Positions 12,798 through 18,342 of a stretch of DNA of 18,342 nt are shown piece after piece. The notes under the pieces were generated by a model. The model was not told the origin of the DNA and searched no databases. It saw only the letters and a program-made list of their open reading frames with translations. The translations under genes were made by a program, and so were the position numbers. How positions within the stretch are numbered: position 1 is the stretch's first letter; each line of letters begins with the position of its first letter. Origin of the DNA: Bacillota bacterium (GTDB taxonomy: Bacteria > Bacillota > Clostridia > Oscillospirales > Ethanoligenentaceae); contig JAEWAU010000101.1 of NCBI GenBank assembly GCA_023391535.1, positions 1-18,342 of the forward strand, read 5' to 3'.

Positions 12798-13880
12798 TCA
12801 ATCCTTCCAGAGATGGATCAGGCCGCTTTCCCGCAGATACCGCAGCATCAGCACGCCCAGCGGCAGCACCAGCATCCCCAAAAGCCCCAGCGCCTTGAAC
12901 CCCACGAACATGGCCGCCAACGTCACGAGCGGATGCAGGCCCACATGCCGGCCCACGATCTTCGGTTCCAGAATGTTGCGCGCCACCGTCACCACGCCGT
13001 AGAGCGCCGCGATGCCGAAGCCCAGCCCCGCGCGCCCCAGCAGGAACTCCACGGCCGCCCAGGGGATCATTACGGTGCCGGTTCCCAGCACGGGCAGAAC
13101 GTCCACCAGCGCGATGAGCGCCGCCACGGCCACCGCGTGGCGCACGCGCAACAGCAAAAGCCCCACGGTGAGTTCGCCGAAGGTGATGAGCATCAGCTTG
13201 AGGTAAGCGCGGATAAGCCCCGCCATGGTAGTGAGGAAAAAGTTCTTGAGCCCCAGCGCCGTGCGGCGGTGCCGTTCCGGGAGCTGGCGCAGCAGAAAGC
13301 CCGAAACGCCCGGGTAATCGGCGGCGATAAAGCAGGCCGCCACCGCGGCGGTGAGGCAGTCCACCAGCATCAGGGGCAGGAAGCGCAAAAATCCCTGCAC
13401 AAAGCTGCCCGCGCCGTCCTCCAGCGAGGTCAGCTTCACGATCTGGCGCGTCACGCCCGCAAGGGAGGTATCCACCGCAAGCCCCGCGCTCTGGGGGATG
13501 TTTTTCGCAAGCTCCGAAAGCCGCGCGGAAAGCCCGAGCAGAGCCGCGGAAAGCTGGGAGGTAAACTGCGGCAGCAGCCGCGTGAGATCCCCGAGGCCCG
13601 CAACCAGGCGCGACGCGCAAAACACGCACAGCGCGAGCAGCGCCAGCAGAACAAGCAGCGTGAGCGTCACCCCGCAGAAGCGCAGGGACATCCCCGTTTT
13701 GCGGCGCAGCCAGCGCACGGGAGGCTGCAGCAGCGCCGCCAGCAGGAACGCCAGCAGAAACGGCAGCACCCAGCCGAGCAGATATTTAAGGAACAGGTAG
13801 GCCAGGGCGAGCACCAGCACGTAATAAACAAAGCTGATGAGAAAATGCCGTTTGCGCGCGTCGCTCTCGGCCTGCTCCAT
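12798..13880 (-). CDS. ytvI: AI-2E family transporter, YtvI-like integral membrane protein
   Basis: This 360-residue polytopic membrane protein belongs to the AI-2E/PerM family. Paired N-terminal helices (about 12-55) are followed by a third (about 67-92), a long amphipathic extracellular stretch (about 93-165), and four or five C-terminal helices. Family signatures are LVDVLPVLGTGTVMIPWAAV and ARNILEPKIVGRHVGLHPL, followed by FVGFKALGLLGMLVLPL. The LPVLGTGTVxIPWA form is characteristic of YtvI proteins, annotated as sporulation integral membrane proteins in Bacillus; the substrate is not known. The ATG at 13880 has AAAGGGGG nine bases upstream; the in-frame ATG at 13931 lacks one. It stands alone: the DivIVA-like gene downstream has its own promoter, and the neighbour upstream is divergent. 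A role in sporulation is an inference from the family. Confidence 0.85.
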   Translation of the reverse strand: MEQAESDARKRHFLISFVYYVLVLALAYLFLKYLLGWVLPFLLAFLLAALLQPPVRWLRRKTGMSLRFCGVTLTLLVLLALLALCVFCASRLVAGLGDLTRLLPQFTSQLSAALLGLSARLSELAKNIPQSAGLAVDTSLAGVTRQIVKLTSLEDGAGSFVQGFLRFLPLMLVDCLTAAVAACFIAADYPGVSGFLLRQLPERHRRTALGLKNFFLTTMAGLIRAYLKLMLITFGELTVGLLLLRVRHAVAVAALIALVDVLPVLGTGTVMIPWAAVEFLLGRAGLGFGIAALYGVVTVARNILEPKIVGRHVGLHPLVTLAAMFVGFKALGLLGMLVLPLGVLMLRYLRESGLIHLWKD

Positions 13881-14112
13881 AAGAAATCGCCCCCTTTCCG
13901 CCCGCGCCGCGCGCGCGTTCGCGCCGCTCACGCCCCCGTCGATTCCATTTTATTAGTCTGAGCGCCTTTTCAGTATTTTATCAGCGCGCGGGCAAAAGCA
14001 TTTCCGTCGTGCGGACAGGTGTTTTCTCCAAACGGATGGGCGCGAGCGCGAGAAAACAGGAGGAAATCCGCGCCCGCCTGGGATATCCGGCCGAATCCGC
14101 CGCAGTTCGCGG
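13881..14112. other. Intergenic region between divergent ytvI and pheB
   Basis: Together with the pheB promoter and leader this makes 349 bases without a gene. The stretch next to ytvI is GC-rich, with an AT-rich patch at about 13945-13980. I could not find a convincing promoter for ytvI: AATAAAAT near 13948 lacks a matching -35. That would fit use of an alternative, for example sporulation, sigma factor, but no clear SigE/SigG pattern is seen either. Confidence 0.3.
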
Positions 14113-14142
14113 TTGAACCGGCAGCTTGTCCTGTGTTATAGT
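14113..14142 (+). promoter_or_regulatory. Promoter of the pheB-hom-thrB-lysC unit
   Basis: TTGAAC (14113-14118) and TATAGT (14137-14142) are 18 bases apart. The start would lie near 14149, giving an 80-base leader before the pheB start. Confidence 0.65.
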
Positions 14143-14176
14143 GTATTTCAAGGCGCTACAAACGTACATATATCGC

Positions 14177-14208
14177 GGACGGCGTCTGCGGACGGCGTCT
14201 GCGGACGC
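14177..14208. repeat. 13-base tandem repeat in the pheB leader
   Basis: GGACGGCGTCTGC is present twice in direct contact (14177-14189, 14190-14202), followed by a partial third copy GGACGC. It sits within the transcribed leader, directly upstream of the ribosome binding site. Confidence 0.7.
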
Positions 14209-14229
14209 AAAAAGAAAGGTGAGGTCGCC

Positions 14230-14673
14230 ATGGGAGAAGAGCCGCGCTATCTGCTGGTGGAAAGCTCCGCGCTGCCCGAGGTGTTCCTTCGTGTGGTGGA
14301 GGCCAAGCAGATTCTCCTTTCGGGCCGTGCAAAATCCATCAACGAAGCGGCCCGTATTGCGGGCGTGTCCAGAAGCGCGTACTATAAATATAAGGACAGT
14401 ATTTTCCCCTTCAACGAGCATGTGGGCGGGCGTATCCTCACCCTGCACACCATGCTGCGCGACGAGGCGGGAATCCTGTCGAAACTCACGAACGCCCTCT
14501 ACCACGCGGGGGCGAATATCATGACCGTCAACCAGAATATCCCCGTAAACGGGCTTGCTCCCGTAACGGTGACGGCGCGGGCCGACGGCATGAGCCTCAC
14601 GGTGGAGGAACTGCTCGGGCAGCTCCGCACGCTCGACGGCATCGAGAGCCTCGAGGTCGTAACGGGGCTGTAG
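14230..14673 (+). CDS. pheB: ACT domain-containing protein PheB (UPF0735 family)
   Basis: This 147-residue protein has the PheB layout: a short N-terminal segment, PRYLLVESSALPEVFLRVVE, a helix-turn-helix-like stretch at 36-56 (SINEAARIAGVSRSAYYKYKD), and a C-terminal ACT domain at about 69-145 (LTLHTMLRDEAGILSKLTNA, then GANIMTVNQNIP). ACT domains bind amino acids. The family was linked to phenylalanine or threonine synthesis genes by position, but its activity is unproven. Here it heads a unit with hom, thrB and lysC, so sensing threonine, lysine or another aspartate-family product is a fair inference. The ATG at 14230 has GGTGAGG upstream. An upstream in-frame TTG at 14113 is the promoter -35 box, not a start. 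Confidence 0.9.
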   Translation: MGEEPRYLLVESSALPEVFLRVVEAKQILLSGRAKSINEAARIAGVSRSAYYKYKDSIFPFNEHVGGRILTLHTMLRDEAGILSKLTNALYHAGANIMTVNQNIPVNGLAPVTVTARADGMSLTVEELLGQLRTLDGIESLEVVTGL

Positions 14674-14678
14674 GCGCG

Positions 14679-14699
14679 CCGGTTCGAAACGGGAACCGG
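14679..14699 (+). other. Intercistronic hairpin between pheB and hom
   Basis: CCGGTTC (14679-14685) pairs with GAACCGG (14693-14699). There is no T run, so it is not a terminator; it may set mRNA stability or the pheB:hom ratio. A direct repeat of GGGTGCAT follows, just before the hom ribosome site. Confidence 0.45.
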
Positions 14700-14729
14700 G
14701 TGCATTGGGTGCATGGAGGACTGAACTTT

Positions 14730-15977
14730 ATGGTTGGAATTGCAGTGATGGGCCACGGGGTCGTCGGCTCCGGCGTGCTCGAAGTCTTTTACAAAAACAG
14801 GGAAAGCATCGTGGCCAAGGCCGCGATGGATATGGACATCAAATACGTTCTCGATCTGCGGGATTTTCCGGGCCTGCCGTATTCGGGCAAGTTCGTCAAG
14901 AGCTTCGAACCCATCCTCAGCGACCCTGAGGTGCGCATCGTGGTGGAGGTCATGGGCGGGCTGCACCCCGCGTATGAATACGTGAAGCAGTGCCTGCAGG
15001 CGGGCAAGAGCGTCGTCACCTCCAACAAGGAGCTGGTGGCCGAATACGGCGCGGAGCTTCTGCAGATCGCGCGGCAGGGCAACGTCAACTTCCTGTTCGA
15101 GGCGAGCGTGGGCGGCGGCATCCCGATTCTGCGCCCCATCACCCAGTGCCTGGCCGCCAACGAGATCACCGAGATCGCGGGCATCCTCAACGGCACCACG
15201 AACTTTATCCTCACCCGCATGATCTCCGAGGACATGAGCTTCGAGGAGGCGCTCGCGCTCGCGCAGCGCCTCGGGTACGCCGAGCGCAACCCGGCCGCCG
15301 ATATCGAGGGCCACGACGCCTGCCGCAAGATCTGCATACTGGCGTCGCTGGCGTTCGGCAAACACGTCTATCCGCGCGACGTGCACACCGAGGGCATCAC
15401 GAAGATCACGCTCGACGACGTGCGCTACGCGGAGGCGTGGGGCGGCGTCATCAAGCTCATCGGGCGCGTGCGCCCCACCGGGGACGGCCGCGTGGCCGCC
15501 ATGGTGAGCCCGGCGTTTCTGAGGAGCAACAGCCAGCTCGCCCGTGTGGACGATGTGTTCAACGGCATTCTCGTGCGCGGCGACGCCATCGGCGACGTGG
15601 TGTTCTACGGGCGCGGCGCGGGCAAACTGCCCACCGCCAGCGCCGTGGTGGCCGATATCATCGACGAAGCCAAGCACCTGGGCGCGCGCAAATATGTGTT
15701 CTGGCAGCCCGCCGAGCCGAACTACGTGGCCGATTACCGGCTCATGCCACAAAGCTTCTTCGTGCGCGTGGCGGCGCACGACCGCGCCGCGGCGCTGCGG
15801 GCCGCGAACGGGCTGTTTCAAAAGGTCACCGAGGTGGTGCGGCCCAATATGCCCGCGGGCGAGGCCGCGTTCATCACCCCCGAGCTTCCGGAGGGCGAAA
15901 TCGAACGCGCGCTGGACGCGCTCACGGGGCTTGAAATGCGCGTACTTTCGCGCGTGCGCGTCATCACCGATTTTTAA
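14730..15977 (+). CDS. hom: Homoserine dehydrogenase
   Basis: This 415-residue enzyme reduces aspartate semialdehyde to homoserine with NAD(P)H, the branch point toward threonine and methionine. The N-terminal Rossmann motif is GHGVVGSG (8-15). K100 in TSNKELV, FEASVGGGIP (123-132) and GILNGTTNFIL (151-161) are the family hallmarks. The catalytic set known from the yeast enzyme (E208, D214, D219, K223) corresponds in spacing to E185, D191, D196 and K200 in the segment from YAERN to CRKIC. A C-terminal ACT domain (about 335-415) suggests feedback control, usually by threonine. ATG 14730 has GGAGGA nine bases upstream and begins MVGIAVMGHG; the longer frame from 14700 has no ribosome site. It lies 56 bases after pheB and 19 before thrB. 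Confidence 0.97.
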   Translation: MVGIAVMGHGVVGSGVLEVFYKNRESIVAKAAMDMDIKYVLDLRDFPGLPYSGKFVKSFEPILSDPEVRIVVEVMGGLHPAYEYVKQCLQAGKSVVTSNKELVAEYGAELLQIARQGNVNFLFEASVGGGIPILRPITQCLAANEITEIAGILNGTTNFILTRMISEDMSFEEALALAQRLGYAERNPAADIEGHDACRKICILASLAFGKHVYPRDVHTEGITKITLDDVRYAEAWGGVIKLIGRVRPTGDGRVAAMVSPAFLRSNSQLARVDDVFNGILVRGDAIGDVVFYGRGAGKLPTASAVVADIIDEAKHLGARKYVFWQPAEPNYVADYRLMPQSFFVRVAAHDRAAALRAANGLFQKVTEVVRPNMPAGEAAFITPELPEGEIERALDALTGLEMRVLSRVRVITDF

Positions 15978-15996
15978 TTCAAAAGGAGTTTCCTCC

Positions 15997-16893
15997 ATGA
16001 TCACAATGCAGATCCCTGCCACGAGCGCGAACCTCGGGCCGGGCTTCGATTCGCTGGGCATCGCGCTGCGGCTTTACAACCGCGTGCGCATGGAAGAATT
16101 CGAGGGCATGGATATTTCCTCGGCGGATGAGTTCGCGGTTCCGCAAAATGATTCGAATCTTATTTACAAAAGCGCAAAATTCCTCTATGATTTGTGCGGG
16201 CGTTCTTTTTGCGGCCTGCGCCTTGTGGAAGAGCATCATATTCCCATGACCCGCGGCCTCGGCAGCAGTTCGGCCTGCATCGTGGCGGGGCTTTTGGGCG
16301 CGAACACTCTGCTCGGCTCACCGCTCACCAAGGACGACCTCGTGAATCTGGCGGCGCGCCTCGAGGGGCACCCGGATAATTCCACCCCCGCCATTCTGGG
16401 CGGGCTGGTGGCCTCGGTGTTCGACGGCAACCGCGTCTACAGCGTAAAGGTACCCATTTCGGGCCGGCTCAAATTTGCCGCGTTCATCCCCCCCTTCGAG
16501 CTCAAAACGGAGGTGGCGCGCGCGGCCCTGCCCAAAGAGGTGCCCCATGCCGACGCGGTGTTCAACCTCTCGCGCTCCGCGCTGATGATCGCCTCGCTGT
16601 TCTCCGGGAGGCTCGATAACCTGCGCATCGCCGCGGGGGACAAGCTGCACCAGCCCTACCGCATGGGCTTCATCGAGGGGGCGCAGGACGTGTTCGACCT
16701 CGCCATGCGCTGCGGCGCCTACGCCGTGTATATCAGCGGAGCGGGGCCCACCCTCATGGCCATGGTGAACGTCACCGATCTCCGTTTTCAGAACCGCGCC
16801 CGTGGAGAGCTTGCCGAAAAGTTTCCCGGCTGGCAGCTCGTGGTGCTCGACCCGGACGAGACGGGCGCCTGCGTGCTCCCGGCGGGGGAATGA
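15997..16893 (+). CDS. thrB: Homoserine kinase
   Basis: This 298-residue GHMP-family kinase phosphorylates homoserine to O-phosphohomoserine, the substrate of threonine synthase. The N-terminal IPATSANLGPGFDSLGIAL is the ThrB hallmark. The ATP-binding loop is TRGLGSSSA (85-93). GHPDNSTPAILGG follows, and the C-terminal motif is YISGAGPTLMA. Length is normal (about 300). The ATG at 15997 has AAAAGGAG eight bases upstream, 19 bases after the hom stop, so it is clearly in the same operon. No threonine synthase gene follows; lysC does, after a repeat-rich 144-base gap. Confidence 0.97.
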   Translation: MITMQIPATSANLGPGFDSLGIALRLYNRVRMEEFEGMDISSADEFAVPQNDSNLIYKSAKFLYDLCGRSFCGLRLVEEHHIPMTRGLGSSSACIVAGLLGANTLLGSPLTKDDLVNLAARLEGHPDNSTPAILGGLVASVFDGNRVYSVKVPISGRLKFAAFIPPFELKTEVARAALPKEVPHADAVFNLSRSALMIASLFSGRLDNLRIAAGDKLHQPYRMGFIEGAQDVFDLAMRCGAYAVYISGAGPTLMAMVNVTDLRFQNRARGELAEKFPGWQLVVLDPDETGACVLPAGE

Positions 16894-16931
16894 ATCAGGG
16901 AAGCGGCGCGCCGCATAGCATGGCACAGGAG

Positions 16932-17018
16932 GCTTGCGGCTGAGGCCGCTTGCGGCGGCGCGCGGCTTGCGGCTGAGGGCCGCTTGCGGCTGACGCCGCC
17001 ATCAATTCAGCCGCAAGC
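16932..17018. repeat. GCTTGCGGCTGA repeat cluster with inverted copy before lysC
   Basis: GCTTGCGGCTGA occurs at 16932-16943, 16965-16976 and 16982-16993, with a partial copy (GCTTGCGGC) at 16948. The exact reverse complement TCAGCCGCAAGC is at 17007-17018. The last direct copy and the inverted copy form a 12- to 13-pair stem with a 13-base loop, ending eight bases before the lysC ribosome site. The inverted copy could instead pair with either earlier copy. No T run follows, so it is not a plain terminator. Confidence 0.75.
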
Positions 17019-17037
17019 GCGGCATGGAGGGTCTTTA

Positions 17038-18255
17038 ATGAGCTTGATCGTTCAGAAATTCGGCGGTTCCTCGGTGGCGAACGCCGAGCGGGTGCGCAAT
17101 GTGGCGCGCATCGTGACCGATACGTATAAGGCCGGCAACAGCGTGGTCGTGGTGGTTTCCGCGCAGGGCGACACCACCGACGACCTCATTGAAAAAGCAA
17201 ACGAACTCAACGAGAACCCCGGCAAACGCGAAATGGACGTTTTGCTCGCGTGCGGCGAACAGATGTCGATGTCGCTGCTGGCCATGGCCATCCAGAAGCT
17301 CGACTACCCCGTGGTATCGCTCACGGGCTGGCAGGCCGGCATGAAAACCGATTCCTTCTACGGCAACGCCCGCATCCTCGAAATTCAGGCGGACCGCCTG
17401 CAGGCCGAGCTGGACAAGGGCAAAATCGTCATCGTGGCGGGCTTTCAGGGCATCAACAAATACGACGACATCACAACTCTTGGGCGCGGCGGCTCCGACA
17501 CCACGGCCGTGGCGTTCGCGGCCTCCCTGGGCGCGGACCTTTGCCAGATTTACACGGACGTGGACGGCGTTTACACGGCGGACCCGCGCATCGTGAGCAC
17601 CGCCGTCAAGCTCGATGAAATCAGCTACGACGAAATGCTGGAACTGGCCTCTCTGGGCGCGCAGGTGCTCCACAACCGTTCGGTGGAAATGGCCAAGCGT
17701 TACAATGTCGATCTCGAGGTGCTCTCCAGCTTCCGGCGCGTGCCTGGTACCAAAGTCAAGGAGGTCGTCAATATGGAAAAAATGCTGATCCGCGGTGTGA
17801 CGAGGGACAACAACGTCGCGCGCATTTCCATCCTGGGGGTGCCCGACGAGCCGGGTATCGCGTTCCGCGTGTTCTCGCTGCTGGCGCAGAAGCATATCAA
17901 TGTGGATATCATTCTCCAGTCCATCGGGCGCGACGGCACCAAGGACATGAGCTTCACGGTGGCCAAACCGCACATGGAGGCCGCCATTGCGGTGCTGAAG
18001 GAAAACATGGCCGCCTTCAAGGGCCGCGGCATGGATTTCGACGACCATATCTCGAAGGTTTCCATCGTGGGCGCGGGTATGGAATCGAACCCCGGCGTGG
18101 CCGCCCGCATGTTCGAGGCGCTCTACGAGGCCGGCATCAACATCCGCATGATCTCCACGAGCGAGATCAAAATTTCGGTGCTCATCGCGCGAGAGGACGC
18201 CGAGCGCGCCGTGCGCGTGGTGCACGACAAGTTCATTCCGAACGGGCTGGCGTAA
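17038..18255 (+). CDS. lysC: Aspartate kinase
   Basis: This 405-residue enzyme phosphorylates L-aspartate, the first step toward lysine, threonine and methionine. The N-terminal VQKFGGSSV (K7-S12) is the kinase signature. TTLGRGGSDTTAVAFA (146-161) is the aspartate/ATP site and TDVDGVYTADPR (173-184) follows. Two ACT domains form the regulatory part, about 262-330 (ISILGVPDEPGIAFRVFSLL) and 342-405 (VSIVGAGMESNPGVAARMFE). The length and layout fit the Bacillus LysC (aspartokinase II) type, whose gene also makes a separate regulatory subunit from an internal start; the same arrangement is visible here at Met246. The ATG at 17038 has GGAGGG seven bases upstream. It lies 144 bases after thrB, behind the repeat cluster. 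A strong terminator follows the stop. Confidence 0.97.
   Translation: MSLIVQKFGGSSVANAERVRNVARIVTDTYKAGNSVVVVVSAQGDTTDDLIEKANELNENPGKREMDVLLACGEQMSMSLLAMAIQKLDYPVVSLTGWQAGMKTDSFYGNARILEIQADRLQAELDKGKIVIVAGFQGINKYDDITTLGRGGSDTTAVAFAASLGADLCQIYTDVDGVYTADPRIVSTAVKLDEISYDEMLELASLGAQVLHNRSVEMAKRYNVDLEVLSSFRRVPGTKVKEVVNMEKMLIRGVTRDNNVARISILGVPDEPGIAFRVFSLLAQKHINVDIILQSIGRDGTKDMSFTVAKPHMEAAIAVLKENMAAFKGRGMDFDDHISKVSIVGAGMESNPGVAARMFEALYEAGINIRMISTSEIKISVLIAREDAERAVRVVHDKFIPNGLA
17758..17775 (+). promoter_or_regulatory. Internal ribosome binding site and start in lysC (predicted beta subunit)
   Basis: AAGGAGG (17758-17764), eight bases of spacing, then an in-frame ATG (17773-17775), the codon for Met246. 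Translation from here to 18255 gives 160 residues holding both ACT domains. Bacillus subtilis LysC is known to make alpha and beta subunits in this way, with the internal start at about the same residue. Confidence 0.65.
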
Positions 18256-18275
18256 GCGCCGCCTGCCAAAAAGGC

Positions 18276-18323
18276 AAAAAACGGGGCCTCCCGCGGGACG
18301 TTCCGCGGGTGGCCCCGGTTTTT
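18276..18323 (+). terminator. Intrinsic terminator after lysC
   Basis: GGGGCC (18283-18288) pairs with GGCCCC (18311-18316), with an inner CCCGCGG/CCGCGGG stem (18290-18296, 18303-18309), followed by GGTTTTT. An A run precedes it. It closes the pheB-hom-thrB-lysC unit. Confidence 0.9.
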
Positions 18324-18342
18324 GGCGCCGCTCAGCCGCCGG

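Noticed and set aside
14149..14229. T-box leader for the threonine unit
   Set aside because: The leader is about 80 bases, too short for a T-box, and has no T-box consensus or terminator.
14499..16061. 520-codon open frame on the minus strand across pheB-hom
   Set aside because: It lies antisense to hom, which is certain. GC-rich third positions keep the opposite frame open; the protein is full of His, Arg and Ala with no family motif and no ribosome site.
16894..17037. Lysine riboswitch upstream of lysC
   Set aside because: The gap is only 144 bases, taken up by the repeat cluster, and shows no L-box core pattern or terminator.
17035..18225. 396-codon minus-strand open frame opposite lysC
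   Set aside because: Shadow of lysC; it also ignores the terminator and operon structure.

Overview
This window is chromosomal DNA from a GC-rich member of the Firmicutes, most likely a clostridial (Oscillospiraceae-like) anaerobe. The evidence is the rpsO-pnp pair, a DivIVA-type coiled-coil protein, a YtvI-like AI-2E membrane protein of the kind found in spore formers, a PheB-type ACT protein followed by hom-thrB-lysC, a fumarase beta subunit of the iron-sulfur (class I) type, and consensus sigma-A-type promoters with strong Shine-Dalgarno sites. The taxon is an inference; there is no rRNA or tRNA gene here. Nothing points to a prophage, insertion sequence or CRISPR array.

Layout. (1) 2-799, plus strand: the C-terminal end of a GH94 glycoside phosphorylase / cyclic glucan synthase-type protein, closed by a two-way terminator. 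(2) 873-5852, minus strand, read right to left: rpsO, pnp, a cysteine desulfurase and a TtcA-like tRNA thiolation enzyme, with terminators after rpsO and pnp. The last two genes form a sulfur-transfer pair. (3) 5853-6533: a long intergenic region with the rpsO promoter, an AT-rich island with CGATAT palindromes, the amt promoter and a leader terminator. (4) 6534-8343: ammonium transporter and PII protein, the usual nitrogen-sensing pair, here split by an internal terminator. (5) 8575-10791: a HAD-like protein lacking the nucleophile Asp, an overlapping gene with primase-polymerase-like motifs, and a Cof-type HAD phosphatase. (6) 10991-13880, minus strand: YtvI-like membrane protein, DivIVA-like protein and an orphan fumarase beta subunit. 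(7) 14230-18255, plus strand: pheB-hom-thrB-lysC, covering aspartate kinase, homoserine dehydrogenase and homoserine kinase of the threonine pathway.

The points most worth a second look are: a terminator in the amt leader that competes with a hexaloop hairpin resembling an ANTAR target; the overlapping pseudo-HAD and primase-like gene pair; a strong internal ribosome binding site in lysC that would yield a separate regulatory subunit; the repeat/inverted-repeat cluster just before lysC; and the fumarase beta subunit without its alpha partner. All assignments come from reading motifs by eye; no database search was possible.
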